Numbered from the stretch's first letter, positions 36,314-45,166 are shown. The stretch is 64,000 nt of DNA from Rhizobium sp. BK602 (GCF_014195095.1 NZ_JACIBC010000001.1:62001-126000), one strand, 5' to 3'. The notes: a model not told the origin generated them from the sequence alone. Translations and numbers: made by a program.

Positions 36314-36346
36314 GCCGAGGGGACGGCTTCATGCCGTCGTCTCGGC
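36314..36346. terminator. Hairpin between convergent fhs and extensin-like genes
   Basis: GCCGAG pairs with CTCGGC and GACGGC with GCCGTC around a 5-base loop, with two mismatched bases per side. No T-run follows, so termination is probably Rho-assisted or the stem protects 3' ends. Confidence 0.5.
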
Positions 36347-36349
36347 AAC

Positions 36350-37156
36350 TCAGTGGCAATAGCGAAAGCCGCCGTTTCTCTTCAGCACGTCCAGATGAAA
36401 ATGCGTCTCGTGGGCGGCGTCGCTCTCCGGGTCGAGGACGGTCGAGAAATAGAGGCAGGCCGAGGCGCTGGCCGTGCGCTGGAATGCGCCCGTCAGCGTC
36501 GGGTCCTCGCGCCGGGGTTCGATGTCGATGGTCTTGCCGTTCTCGAAGGTGAAGCCGGCAATGTCGATGGCATTGCCGCGGGCATGTTCGGAGATCTTGC
36601 CGGTGGTGGCGTTGTTGCGCAGGCGGCAGATATAGGTCGAGGCCTGGTTGATCGTGACGATCCGACCGTTGTCCTTCAGCGCGGCGGCGGAAGGGATCAC
36701 GCTTTCCTTCATCCAATGGGCAAGCGCCAGGGCCGCCTCGCAGCGCATCGTGCCTTCCGGTTTCAACCGGATACCCGGCAGCGCTTCGGTAAGCGCGATC
36801 GGTTTGTCGATGCCGCAGCCATTGCCGTCGTCGATGCGGGGGATGTCCTTGAAGATGGCGCCCATGGCGGTCAATTGCGTGAGGCAGGCCTCGTGCTCGT
36901 CGTCCGGCTCGGTTGCGACGGTAGGGGGCGGAGTGAGAGGCGGCTTGGGCGGCCCCTGCATTTCTCCGGCGGATGGCTGGCTATCCGAAATCACCGGCTT
37001 CTCGGTGGGAACGGGTGCTTCCGTGGATGGTTGCTGGGGTGGTTCGCTATCCGGCTTTGGCTGCGGTATCGGGCCGGTTTGGGGGAGGGATGCTGCCGTC
37101 AGCATGATGAGGGCAGTGATGGCGGAGATGATCCGAAATAGCATCAAGTATTTCAC
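36350..37156 (-). CDS. Extensin-like C-terminal domain protein, exported
   Basis: 268 residues from a GTG at 37156 (ATG at 37144 also possible). An N-terminal signal or anchor (LMLFRIISAITALIMLTAA) is followed by a Pro-rich low-complexity linker (to about residue 80) and the extensin_2 domain. The latter has CLTQLTAMGAIFKDIPRI, four or more Cys, SEHARGNAIDIAGF and HETHFHLDV. The SxHxxGxAxD and HxH set resembles the metal site of DD-/LD-carboxypeptidase folds (VanY/MepA), so a peptidoglycan role is plausible. It is common in rhizobia. Confidence 0.85.
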   Translation of the reverse strand: MKYLMLFRIISAITALIMLTAASLPQTGPIPQPKPDSEPPQQPSTEAPVPTEKPVISDSQPSAGEMQGPPKPPLTPPPTVATEPDDEHEACLTQLTAMGAIFKDIPRIDDGNGCGIDKPIALTEALPGIRLKPEGTMRCEAALALAHWMKESVIPSAAALKDNGRIVTINQASTYICRLRNNATTGKISEHARGNAIDIAGFTFENGKTIDIEPRREDPTLTGAFQRTASASACLYFSTVLDPESDAAHETHFHLDVLKRNGGFRYCH

Positions 37157-37240
37157 CCATTTCTAATAGTGATGCGGTGAAAACGCTCGACACAGCGATT
37201 TCGTTGCAATTCAGCAACTTTTGCGATCCACTTTTAAACA

Positions 37241-37255
37241 TGAGAATTTTATTCA
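37241..37255 (+). promoter_or_regulatory. IRO-type iron-responsive box (RirA site) upstream of the TonB receptor
   Basis: TGAGAATTTTATTCA fits the rhizobial IRO consensus TGA-N9-TCA exactly. It lies 173 bp before the receptor start, in a gap of 257 bp, facing the divergent extensin gene 85 bp away. RirA represses iron uptake genes through such boxes when iron is sufficient. Confidence 0.65.
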
Positions 37256-37413
37256 TGATTATCTTGCTCGGATATATTGACAGTAAAACTCATGTTTTTT
37301 ATGCGACAGAAACAAGGCGGAATTTTTCCGTCTGTTAACGGAACGAGCCCAGCCAGCCCCTTGCTTGCCCCAGACGCAGCAACCAGCCAGCCCGGTGAAG
37401 CAATTCGAAAGGA

Positions 37414-39645
37414 ATGGTTATGGTTGTCCGGCGATCCCGCTCGGCTCTCTTGGCATGCACCGCGGTTCTGGCTTTCGGGCTGGGCACGGCGTCCTATGCA
37501 CAGACGGCTACCCAGAATGATACGACGACAGGCGAGGCGGCGCCGAAGAGCGACCGCGCGACCGATCTGAAGCCGATCGTGGTCAAGGGCAAGGCGACGA
37601 AAGACGTGCTTGCCGACTCTCCAACGACAACCGAGACGACGGCGCAGGAGATCGACGACAAGCAGATCAACAGCATCGAGGATCTCGGCCGCAGCACCGA
37701 GGTCGGCGTCGGCTTCAATCGCAACAGCGGCGGCGTCAATATCCGTGGTCTCGGAGACGACCGGGTGCTGACCACCGTCGATGGCATCGAGATTCCCTAC
37801 CTGCTCGACGGCTCGCGCGACGCCGATGGTGGCGTCAACAGCTTCGACTTCAATTCGCTTTCGACCATCGATGTCGTACGCGGTGCCGATTCCAGCCGTG
37901 CCGGCTCCGGCGCCCTCGGCGGCGCCCTTGTGCTGCGCACATTGGAGCCGGAAGACCTGATCGGCCCTGACGCTACCTGGGGCGGCATCTTCAAGTTCGG
38001 CTATGACGGCGACGACCGCAGCATCGGCGGTTCGGCGGCTGTTGCCAAGCGGATCGACAATACCGCCGTGCTCTTCCAGGGCGGCTATACGCATGGACAT
38101 GAGCGCGAGAACAACGGCGATGTCGGCGGCTACTCCACCACGCGTACCGAGCAGGACCCGGCCGACTACAATGAGCGCAACGGCCTGTTCAAGATCCGCC
38201 AATATACCGATGTAGGCACTTTCGGCATCACGGCGGAGCATTACAACAAGGACAAGACCATCGACTGGCGCAGCGCCCAGAGCCTGACCGGCAACTTCCG
38301 TCCGGGCGACTACGACAAGACCGACAATGTCGAGCGCAACCGCCTGTCGCTTGACTACAAATATGAGGCCGATAGCGCCGATTCCCTCATCGACACCGCC
38401 AATGCCGTCTTCTACTGGCAGAATCTGGTGCGCGAGAACGGGGTAGAAGGCTATCGCAATACCTCGGTCATCGGTGATTACTGGCGCCGGAACGAGCTGG
38501 AGGAGCGCAGCATCGGCTTCAGCGGTAATGCCTCGAAGGCTTTCGATACCGGCAACTTCCGTCACAACGTCACCGCCGGTCTCAATGTCGCCTTCTCCAA
38601 GACGCATCAATATTCGGCGGGCGAGGATAGCTGCGCTCTTCCCCGCTGGCGCGCAACCTGCGCATTCCTGCACACCAACCAGTCCGATATGCCCGATGTC
38701 GATGGCAAGCGCGTCGGCGCCTTCATCGACGACAAGATCGAGATCGGCTCCAGTGGCTTCTCGCTGACGCCGGGCCTGCGTTTCGACTGGTACGATTATT
38801 CGCCGAAGAACACGGATGCCTATCGCGATAGCGCCAATTATACCGGCCTGCCGTCCGGCCAGTCCGATACCCGCTTCTCGCCGAAGCTGCGTGCAGCCTA
38901 CCAGCCGCAGAACAATGTCGAGTTCTATGCGCAATGGGCCATGGGCTTCCGTGCGCCGAATGCCAGCGAACTCTATCTGAACTATGGCGTGCCCGGCGGC
39001 TATGTCGCCTACGGCAATCCCGACTTGAAGCCGGAAACCAGCAACGGCATCGAAATCGGCACCAATCTCGGCGATGACGATTTCGGCGGCCACATCGGCG
39101 CGTTCTATAACAAATACAAGAACTTCATCGACTCGGAAGTGTCCCGCGATCCCACTGGCACCTATCCGCTGGGCATCACGGAATACTTCAACCGCGCCAA
39201 TGTCCGCATGTTCGGCATCGAGGTCAACGCGCACAAGAAGTTCGACAACGGCATCCACATCAAGGGTGCGCTCGCCTATGTCAACGGCAAGGATTCCGAT
39301 AGCGGTGAATGGATCGATTCCGTGGCACCTGCCAAGGCGGCCTTCACCGTGGGCTATGCCACCGAGATCTGGGGAACCGACCTGACCTTCATCACGGCGA
39401 CCAGCGAGCCGAAGAAGGATGGCGACAACTTCCGCACGCCGGGCTACGGCATCTTCGATCTCACAGGCTGGTGGGAGCCGGAACAGGTGAAGGGCCTGAC
39501 GCTGCGCGCCGGTGTCTACAACATCTTCAACAAGACCTATTACGACGCGCTCAATGCAGCGACCACCACCACCATGACGCAGCCCGCCGCCTTCTATTCG
39601 GAGCCGGGACGGACCTTCAAGCTGACGCTGACGCAGAAATTCTAG
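37414..39645 (+). CDS. TonB-dependent outer membrane receptor, haem/haemoglobin type
   Basis: 743 residues with a signal peptide (SRSALLACTAVLAFGLGTASYA). The plug domain spans about 50-180 (VNIRGLGDDRVLTTVDGIEIPY, VRGADSSRAGSGALGGALV), then a 22-strand barrel ending in Phe (KLTLTQKF). FRAPNASELY and NPDLKPETS are the FRAP and NPNL boxes of haem receptors such as HmuR/ShmR. The His usually found between these boxes is not present in the intervening stretch. Ligand is thus haem, haemoglobin or a related iron source. It is probably under iron control through the box at 37241. It ends with a strong terminator. Confidence 0.9.
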   Translation: MVMVVRRSRSALLACTAVLAFGLGTASYAQTATQNDTTTGEAAPKSDRATDLKPIVVKGKATKDVLADSPTTTETTAQEIDDKQINSIEDLGRSTEVGVGFNRNSGGVNIRGLGDDRVLTTVDGIEIPYLLDGSRDADGGVNSFDFNSLSTIDVVRGADSSRAGSGALGGALVLRTLEPEDLIGPDATWGGIFKFGYDGDDRSIGGSAAVAKRIDNTAVLFQGGYTHGHERENNGDVGGYSTTRTEQDPADYNERNGLFKIRQYTDVGTFGITAEHYNKDKTIDWRSAQSLTGNFRPGDYDKTDNVERNRLSLDYKYEADSADSLIDTANAVFYWQNLVRENGVEGYRNTSVIGDYWRRNELEERSIGFSGNASKAFDTGNFRHNVTAGLNVAFSKTHQYSAGEDSCALPRWRATCAFLHTNQSDMPDVDGKRVGAFIDDKIEIGSSGFSLTPGLRFDWYDYSPKNTDAYRDSANYTGLPSGQSDTRFSPKLRAAYQPQNNVEFYAQWAMGFRAPNASELYLNYGVPGGYVAYGNPDLKPETSNGIEIGTNLGDDDFGGHIGAFYNKYKNFIDSEVSRDPTGTYPLGITEYFNRANVRMFGIEVNAHKKFDNGIHIKGALAYVNGKDSDSGEWIDSVAPAKAAFTVGYATEIWGTDLTFITATSEPKKDGDNFRTPGYGIFDLTGWWEPEQVKGLTLRAGVYNIFNKTYYDALNAATTTTMTQPAAFYSEPGRTFKLTLTQKF

Positions 39646-39672
39646 GGAAGCCGAATACACGCAGCAAACTTG

Positions 39673-39700
39673 GGCGATGCTTCGGCATCGCCTCTTTTTT
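39673..39700 (+). terminator. Strong intrinsic terminator after the TonB receptor
   Basis: GGCGATGC and GCATCGCC form a perfect 8-bp stem closed by a TTCG tetraloop, followed by TCTTTTTT. It isolates the receptor from the ABC-F leader. Confidence 0.93.
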
Positions 39701-39733
39701 GCATTCTGGCGTAGCGTGTTCATGCGTGCGCAA

Positions 39734-39762
39734 TTGTAAATCGTAGCCGCCAATGTTATTGA
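39734..39762 (+). promoter_or_regulatory. Possible sigma-70 promoter for the ABC-F leader transcript
   Basis: TTGTAA at 39734-39739 and TATTGA at 39757-39762 are 17 bases apart. This would start a transcript near 39769, about 35 bases before the leader peptide ATG. The match is moderate. Confidence 0.4.
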
Positions 39763-39803
39763 GGCTGTGTGATCTTTAACCCGTTTTGAGAGAGGAGGAC
39801 CGT

Positions 39804-39875
39804 ATGACCAAGATTGTCTGGCATATTCGCCAGTTCGGTCCGACTCAGGCCCTGCAAATGCGTTTGCAGGGCTGA
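39804..39875 (+). CDS. 23-residue leader peptide upstream of the ABC-F gene
   Basis: A very strong ribosome binding site (GAGAGGAGGACC) precedes ATG at 39804. The peptide begins MTKIVWHIRQFGPTQ and ends ALQMRLQG, with TGA at 39873. It lies between the receptor terminator and the ABC-F start, 176 bases ahead of that start. The last ten codons fold into a perfect 10-bp hairpin. Antibiotic-inducible ABC-F genes in Firmicutes are often controlled by such leaders, where drug-stalled ribosomes change RNA folding; the same role is inferred here, not shown. Confidence 0.6.
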   Translation: MTKIVWHIRQFGPTQALQMRLQG

Positions 39876-39958
39876 TCAGAGGCTGTCACTCACTCATTCC
39901 TTCTGGTCTGCCCCTGTGGGTAATGCAGCGCCGAACGCATGTGTTCGCGCGGCTGCAT
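39849..39958 (+). promoter_or_regulatory. Two strong hairpins in the ABC-F leader; candidate attenuator
   Basis: Hairpin 1: GCCCTGCAAA (39849-39858) pairs perfectly with TTTGCAGGGC (39863-39872) around TGCG, overlapping the end of the leader peptide. Hairpin 2: ATGCAGC (39923-39929) pairs with GCTGCAT (39952-39958), with an inner stem CGAAC/GTTCG. No T-run follows either stem, so control at translation or by Rho is more likely than intrinsic termination. Confidence 0.55.
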
Positions 39959-40051
39959 CATGACGATTTCCCAAACGATATCCTCATTGCGTGGCGATAA
40001 GGCTCCCTTCGTCGATGCAGGATTCCGTTCGGGTCACACCGGAAGAAGACC

Positions 40052-41575
40052 ATGACTCTGATCAATCTGCGCAATGTCGGCATCACCCTGGGTGTGCCGC
40101 TGATTTCCAATCTCAATTTCACCGTCGCCGCCGGCGACCGCATCGGCATCGTTGCCGCCAACGGGCGGGGCAAGTCCACGCTGCTCAACTGCATCGCCGG
40201 CCGGCTGGAGCCGACGGTCGGGGACATCACCCGTTCGCGCGGCCTGACTGTCGGCTATGTCGAGCAGAATGTCCCCGCCGAGCTCGCAAATGTATCCTTC
40301 CATGATGCGGTGCTTGGCGCTCTATCGGCCGAGCAGGCCGAGAGCGAGGGCTGGCGCGTCGATGTCACGCTGGATTCACTCGATGTGCCGGAGGCGCTGC
40401 GGGGGAGGGCGCTCGCGGCGCTCAGCGGTGGCTGGCAGCGGCTGGCCATGCTGGCCCGCGTCTGGGTGACCGAGCCAGATGTTCTGCTCTTGGACGAGCC
40501 GACCAACCATCTGGATCTTACCAAGATCGCTCTGCTGGAAGAGTGGCTGAACGCTCTGCCCCGCGATGTGCCTGTCCTGATCGCAAGCCACGACCGCGCC
40601 TTTCTCGATGCCGTCAGCAACCGCACCCTGTTTTTGCGGCAGGAGCAATCGCAGACCTACGCCTTGCCCTATGGCCGGGCGCGGGCGGCGCTGGACGAGG
40701 CGGATGCCTCGGATGAGCGGCGCTTCCAAAAGGACATGAAGGTGGCGCAGCAACTGCGCAAGCAGGCCGCCAAGCTCAACAATCTCGGTATCAATTCCGG
40801 CAGCGACCTGCTGACGGTGAAGACGAAGCAGCTCAGGGCTCGCGCCGAGAAACTGGAGGATGCGGCCCGGCCCGGCTATCAGGAGCGCTCGGCGGGCACG
40901 ATCAAGCTTAGCAATCGCGGCACGCAGGCGAAGATATTGCTGACGCTCGACGACGCCTCCGTCGAGACGCCGGATGGAACGCTGCTGTTCAAGACCGGCA
41001 AGCACTGGATCTGCCAGGGCGACAGGGTCGTTCTGCTTGGAGCCAATGGTGCGGGCAAGACGCGGCTTGTCGAGATGATGCAGAAGGCCATCGCCGATCA
41101 GCTCGCCCTGGGGACTATCCGGGCGACGCCCTCGCTGGTGCTCGGCTATAGCGATCAGGCTTTGTCCAATCTCGGCCAGGAGGATACGCCGCTTGACGCG
41201 ATTACCCGTTCGTTCGAGCTTGGCGAACAGCGGGCGCGCACCCTGCTTGCCGGTGCCGGCATGGGCATCGACATGCAGGGCTGTGCTATCGGCAGGCTGT
41301 CGGGCGGGCAGAAGGCGCGGCTGGCGATGCTGGTGCTGAGGCTCACCAACCCCAATTTCTACCTGCTCGACGAGCCGACCAACCATCTCGATATCGACGG
41401 GCAGGAGGCGCTGGAGGACGAGTTGATGACGAACGAGGCGAGCTGCCTGCTCGTCTCCCACGACCGCAGCTTCGTCCGCAACATCGGTAATCGGTTCTGG
41501 CTGATCGACAGGAAGCGGCTGGTCGAGGTGGAGGGGCCGGAGGCGTTTTTCGCGGAGGCCAAAAGGCAGGAATGA
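40052..41575 (+). CDS. ABC-F family ATPase (ribosome protection/translation factor type)
   Basis: 507 residues with two ABC domains and no membrane segments. Walker A motifs are AANGRGKST near residue 36 and GANGAGKTR in the second domain. Signatures are LSGGWQRLAML and LSGGQKARLAML. Walker B motifs are LLLDEPTNHLD and YLLDEPTNHLD. The charged helical linker between domains (about residues 205-280, RRFQKDMKVAQQLRKQAA) is the P-site tRNA interaction motif region that reaches into the ribosome. It may protect ribosomes from antibiotics or relieve stalls. The leader peptide and hairpins upstream support inducible expression. Confidence 0.88.
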   Translation: MTLINLRNVGITLGVPLISNLNFTVAAGDRIGIVAANGRGKSTLLNCIAGRLEPTVGDITRSRGLTVGYVEQNVPAELANVSFHDAVLGALSAEQAESEGWRVDVTLDSLDVPEALRGRALAALSGGWQRLAMLARVWVTEPDVLLLDEPTNHLDLTKIALLEEWLNALPRDVPVLIASHDRAFLDAVSNRTLFLRQEQSQTYALPYGRARAALDEADASDERRFQKDMKVAQQLRKQAAKLNNLGINSGSDLLTVKTKQLRARAEKLEDAARPGYQERSAGTIKLSNRGTQAKILLTLDDASVETPDGTLLFKTGKHWICQGDRVVLLGANGAGKTRLVEMMQKAIADQLALGTIRATPSLVLGYSDQALSNLGQEDTPLDAITRSFELGEQRARTLLAGAGMGIDMQGCAIGRLSGGQKARLAMLVLRLTNPNFYLLDEPTNHLDIDGQEALEDELMTNEASCLLVSHDRSFVRNIGNRFWLIDRKRLVEVEGPEAFFAEAKRQE

Positions 41576-41689
41576 GAGGTAGGGCAGCGGAGCGCCGACG
41601 GACGGCAACTTTAAGCATATCTACTCGTCAAGTTGACAGCGTGAAATATCGGAGTGCAAAAGACAGCCGAAGCTTCATGAGGGTGCAAC

Positions 41690-42589
41690 TTGACGAGTTT
41701 GTTTCTGAACGATCGCTTAAATCGCCCTACATACTGGATGTTCATCTCCATACTCTTGGGATTTTGGATCGGAGCCGTCGTTCTAAGCAAGATGGGCTAC
41801 GCGCCCGATCTCTTACGCTATACGAACCTCGCCCTCTTCTTCGTCGCTTCTGTGATGGGGGCGCGACTGCGGGATTTCGGATGGTCAGCCTTTTGGGGGT
41901 GGGCGGGAGTTGCGGCATTTAGCTTCACTATCCCCATTGGCATAATGGTGATGCGAGAGCCAACAATATTGTCGGGCGGCGAGATAAGTGGTGTCGCTGG
42001 ACGCTACATTTTGTTACTCTCCACTCTTCCATTCTGGGCTCTGATCGTAGCCGTGGGGCTTCCTGCTAGTGATCCGAATAGTAAGTATGGAAGGTCATCG
42101 CGGTACAATATAACTGTATCGGAAAGTACGCAGCAGTTCGCATTGCGCTGGACCTCTTGGACGTTCGCAATTTTCAGGCGACGCGTGAACCGCTCAGTTT
42201 ACTGGGTTGGCGTGTCGACTGTCTTTGCGATTCTTTTCGCACGAGTGGCGGCGGAACGTGGCAGCAACGACGAAGTTTTGGATACGCTGCGGTTGTTCTT
42301 ATTGGTAATTGTTATTGTTGCTAAGCTCGTTGCTGCGCGCCTGCGCGATTTTGGGTGGCCTGGGAGTTGGGGATGGGGTGCAGTCTGTGGTCTAAATTTT
42401 GTTGTTCAAGGGATAATGTTCTCGTTCATTGAGGACAACCAGATGGATGCTTTGCTGACATATGTGAGGTCGGGGCCAATACTTCTTTGTTTGGCTATAA
42501 TTGTCGGCGTTGGCATCCCGAGAGGAAATCCTGGCATTAATAAATTTGGCCCGCCCTTTCACTGGAGGCGAAGCAAGGTGGCTGCTTAA
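41690..42589 (+). CDS. Membrane protein with two tandem DUF805 domains
   Basis: 299 residues from a TTG start at 41690 with GAGGG six bases upstream. The protein repeats the DUF805 pattern twice. Copy 1 has LNRPTYWMFI, GARLRDFGWSAFWGW and LPASDPNSKYG. Copy 2 (from about residue 163) has VNRSVYWVGV, AARLRDFGWPGSWGWG and IPRGNPGINKFGPP. About eight membrane segments in total. DUF805 proteins are usually single-domain with about 120 residues. The function is unknown. The base composition is more AT-rich than the neighbours, hinting at transfer. Confidence 0.75.
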   Translation: MTSLFLNDRLNRPTYWMFISILLGFWIGAVVLSKMGYAPDLLRYTNLALFFVASVMGARLRDFGWSAFWGWAGVAAFSFTIPIGIMVMREPTILSGGEISGVAGRYILLLSTLPFWALIVAVGLPASDPNSKYGRSSRYNITVSESTQQFALRWTSWTFAIFRRRVNRSVYWVGVSTVFAILFARVAAERGSNDEVLDTLRLFLLVIVIVAKLVAARLRDFGWPGSWGWGAVCGLNFVVQGIMFSFIEDNQMDALLTYVRSGPILLCLAIIVGVGIPRGNPGINKFGPPFHWRRSKVAA

Positions 42590-42604
42590 TCTCGACATTC
42601 CCGC

Positions 42605-42633
42605 TTGCACATCCCCTCATCTCACGCTAACAA
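42605..42633 (+). promoter_or_regulatory. Promoter of trpL-trpE(G)
   Basis: TTGCAC at 42605-42610 and TAACAA at 42628-42633 are separated by 17 bases. The expected start of transcription (about 42640-42642) coincides with the trpL ATG at 42642, so trpL mRNA would be leaderless or nearly so, as I recall for Sinorhizobium meliloti trpL. Confidence 0.65.
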
Positions 42634-42641
42634 TTCCCGCC

Positions 42642-42689
42642 ATGAACATGTCCTTGAACAACATCGCAGTTTGGTGGTGGGCTCGCTGA
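42642..42689 (+). CDS. trpL: trp leader peptide TrpL
   Basis: The short ORF encodes MNMSLNNIAVWWWAR; a second in-frame ATG at 42648 could also be used. Three consecutive Trp codons (42672-42680) sense charged tRNA-Trp. The S. meliloti counterpart also ends in WWWAR. In that organism the released leader RNA (rnTrpL) and the peptide itself act in trans; the same may be true here. A terminator lies 38 bases after the stop codon. Confidence 0.92.
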   Translation: MNMSLNNIAVWWWAR

Positions 42690-42726
42690 GGCGGCCTCGA
42701 CCAATCGTGTTCAAAGACGACGAGTG

Positions 42727-42756
42727 AGCCGCCCGAGATTTCGAGGCGGCTTTTTT
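42727..42756 (+). terminator. trp attenuator (3:4 terminator hairpin)
   Basis: AGCCGCC at 42727-42733 pairs with GGCGGCT at 42745-42751 and six T begin at 42751. GGCGGCCTC just after the trpL stop (42691 on) can pair with GAGCCGCC instead, giving the antiterminator when the ribosome waits at the Trp codons. Confidence 0.9.
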
Positions 42757-42804
42757 GTTATAAAGGCCGTCTGTCATCCGGGCCCGATAACGGAGTGAGG
42801 AACA

Positions 42805-44994
42805 ATGGTAACGATCCTGCGGGATGATGGTGCGGAAATCTACGAGACGAAGGGTGGGATCACCGTCACCCGGCAGCGCCGGCCGACGCCCTATGCGGAT
42901 GCCGTATCGTCCTATATCGACAAGCTCGACGAGCGCCGCGGCGCAGTCTTCTCGTCGAACTACGAATATCCCGGCCGTTATACGCGTTGGGACACCGCCA
43001 TCGTCGATCCGCCGCTCGGCTTGTCCTGCAACGGGCGCGATGTCTGGATCGAAGCCTATAACGAGCGCGGCGAGGTCATTCTCGGTTTTATCGCCGAAAA
43101 GCTGAAGACGGTTTCCGATGTGACGCTCGGCGCTTCGACGCCGCGCAGGCTCGACCTGACGGTAAAGGTGCCGGATCGCGTCTTTACCGAGGAAGAGCGC
43201 TCCAAGACGCCGACCGTGTTCACCGTGCTGCGTGCCGTCACCGATCTCTTCTATTCGCAGGCCGATGCCAGCATCGGCTTCTACGGCGCCTTCGGCTACG
43301 ATCTCGCCTTCCAGTTCGACGCCATCGACCTGAAGCTCAAGCGTCCCGACGACCAGCGCGACATGGTGCTCTATCTGCCGGATGAAATCCTGGTGGTGGA
43401 CAATTATTCCGCCAAGGCCTGGATCGACCGCTACGACTTCGCCAAGGGTGGCGTCTCCACCGAAGGCAAGTCCGGCGAAATCGCCCCCGAGCCGTTCCGC
43501 CATACCGATGCCATTCCGCCGAAGAGCGATCATCGCCCCGGCGAATATGCCGAGCTGGTGGTCAAGGCCAAGGAAAGCTTCCGCAAGGGCGATCTCTTCG
43601 AGGTCGTGCCCGGTCAGAAGTTCATGGAACGCTGCGAGAGCAAGCCGTCCGATATTTCCAAGCGGCTGAAGGCGATCAATCCGTCGCCCTATTCCTTCTT
43701 CATCAATCTCGGCAACCAGGAATATCTGGTCGGCGCATCGCCGGAAATGTTCGTGCGCGTCTCCGGCCGCCGCATCGAGACCTGCCCGATCTCGGGCACG
43801 ATCAAGCGCGGCGACGATCCGATCGCCGACAGCGAGCAGATCCTGAAATTGCTGAATTCCAAGAAGGACGAATCCGAGCTGACCATGTGCTCCGACGTCG
43901 ACCGCAACGACAAGAGCCGCGTCTGCGAGCCGGGCTCGGTCAAGGTCATCGGCCGCCGGCAGATCGAGATGTATTCGCGCCTCATCCACACGGTCGACCA
44001 TATCGAGGGCCGGCTGCGCGACGACATGGATGCCTTTGACGGCTTCCTGAGCCACGCCTGGGCCGTTACCGTCACCGGCGCGCCGAAGCTCTGGGCCATG
44101 CGCTTCATCGAAAGCCATGAGAAGAGCCCTCGCGCATGGTATGGTGGGGCGATCGGCATGGTCGGCTTCAACGGTGACATGAACACCGGCCTGACGCTGC
44201 GTACCGTCCGCATCAAGGACGGCATCGCCGAGGTGCGCGCCGGTGCAACCTTGCTGAACGACTCGAACCCCGAGGAAGAAGAAGCAGAAACCGAACTGAA
44301 GGCCTCCGCCATGCTCGCCGCTATCCGTGATGCCAAGACTGCCAATTCCGGCAAGCAGCAGCGCGACGTCGCGTCCGTCGGCAAGGGCGTGAAGATCCTG
44401 CTGATCGACCACGAGGACAGTTTCGTGCACACGCTGGCGAATTACTTCCGCCAGACGGGCGCTATGGTGTCGACCGTGCGCACGCCGGTGCCGGAAGAGG
44501 TCTTCGACCGGCTGGACCCCGATCTGGTGGTGCTGTCGCCGGGACCGGGCAATCCGAAGGATTTCGATTGCAAGGCGACGATCAAGAAGGCGCGGGCGCG
44601 CAACCTGCCGATCTTCGGCGTCTGCCTGGGGCTCCAGGCGCTTGCCGAAGCCTATGGCGGCGAGCTGCGCCATCTGGCGATCCCGATGCACGGCAAGCCC
44701 TCGCGCATCCGCGTGCTCGAGCCGGGTCTGGTCTTCTCCGGCCTGGGCCGCGAAGTCACCGTCGGCCGCTATCACTCTATCTTCGCCGATCCCTCGACCC
44801 TGCCGCGTGAGTTCATGATCACGGCCGAAAGCGAGGACGGAACGATCATGGGCATCGAGCATGTCAAGGAGCCGATCGCGGCGGTGCAGTTCCATCCGGA
44901 ATCGATCATGACGCTCGGCGGCGATGCCGGCATGCGGATGATCGAGAATGTGGTGGCGCATCTGGCGCGCAAGGTGAAGACCAAGGCGGCCTGA
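42805..44994 (+). CDS. trpE: Anthranilate synthase, fused TrpE(G)
   Basis: 729 residues. The first 500 or so are the chorismate-using TrpE component ([19 protein letters not shown], [31 protein letters not shown]). The last 200 are the glutamine amidotransferase, with the nucleophile Cys607 in GVCLGLQAL and the HPES motif in VQFHPESIM. This fusion is characteristic of Rhizobiales. It makes anthranilate from chorismate, the first step of tryptophan synthesis. It is regulated by the trpL attenuator; 48 bp separate the attenuator from the ATG. Confidence 0.97.
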   Translation: MVTILRDDGAEIYETKGGITVTRQRRPTPYADAVSSYIDKLDERRGAVFSSNYEYPGRYTRWDTAIVDPPLGLSCNGRDVWIEAYNERGEVILGFIAEKLKTVSDVTLGASTPRRLDLTVKVPDRVFTEEERSKTPTVFTVLRAVTDLFYSQADASIGFYGAFGYDLAFQFDAIDLKLKRPDDQRDMVLYLPDEILVVDNYSAKAWIDRYDFAKGGVSTEGKSGEIAPEPFRHTDAIPPKSDHRPGEYAELVVKAKESFRKGDLFEVVPGQKFMERCESKPSDISKRLKAINPSPYSFFINLGNQEYLVGASPEMFVRVSGRRIETCPISGTIKRGDDPIADSEQILKLLNSKKDESELTMCSDVDRNDKSRVCEPGSVKVIGRRQIEMYSRLIHTVDHIEGRLRDDMDAFDGFLSHAWAVTVTGAPKLWAMRFIESHEKSPRAWYGGAIGMVGFNGDMNTGLTLRTVRIKDGIAEVRAGATLLNDSNPEEEEAETELKASAMLAAIRDAKTANSGKQQRDVASVGKGVKILLIDHEDSFVHTLANYFRQTGAMVSTVRTPVPEEVFDRLDPDLVVLSPGPGNPKDFDCKATIKKARARNLPIFGVCLGLQALAEAYGGELRHLAIPMHGKPSRIRVLEPGLVFSGLGREVTVGRYHSIFADPSTLPREFMITAESEDGTIMGIEHVKEPIAAVQFHPESIMTLGGDAGMRMIENVVAHLARKVKTKAA

Positions 44995-45025
44995 AGCCAG
45001 GAACCGCCAGCCGTGAATTGGAAAA

Positions 45026-45065
45026 CGCCCCCGGTGTCCGGAAAGGTGCTGGGGGCGCTTCCGTT
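45026..45065 (+). terminator. Terminator after trpE(G)
   Basis: CGCCCCC at 45026-45032 pairs with GGGGGCG at 45051-45057; the tail CTTCCGTTTT is only moderately T-rich. It ends the trp transcript. Confidence 0.65.
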
Positions 45066-45137
45066 TTGGGCGAGCGATTATGATGACATCGGCTTTTTGT
45101 CGCCGGTTTCGCTCACATGGGCCTGCTGTGAGGTGGT

Positions 45138-45166
45138 TTGACTTGCCGCAGGTTGTCCCCTAATCT
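45138..45166 (+). promoter_or_regulatory. Sigma-70 promoter upstream of the VOC protein gene
   Basis: TTGACT at 45138-45143 and TAATCT at 45161-45166 with exactly 17 bases between. About 75 bases of untranslated leader would precede the ATG at 45249. Confidence 0.55.

Noticed and set aside
37249..39753. Minus-strand 834-codon frame opposite the TonB receptor
   Set aside because: Shadow frame; the receptor has a signal peptide, plug, barrel and C-terminal Phe, leaving no doubt about the coding strand.
42622..44961. Minus-strand 779-codon frame opposite trpE(G)
   Set aside because: Shadow of trpE(G) running through the attenuator.
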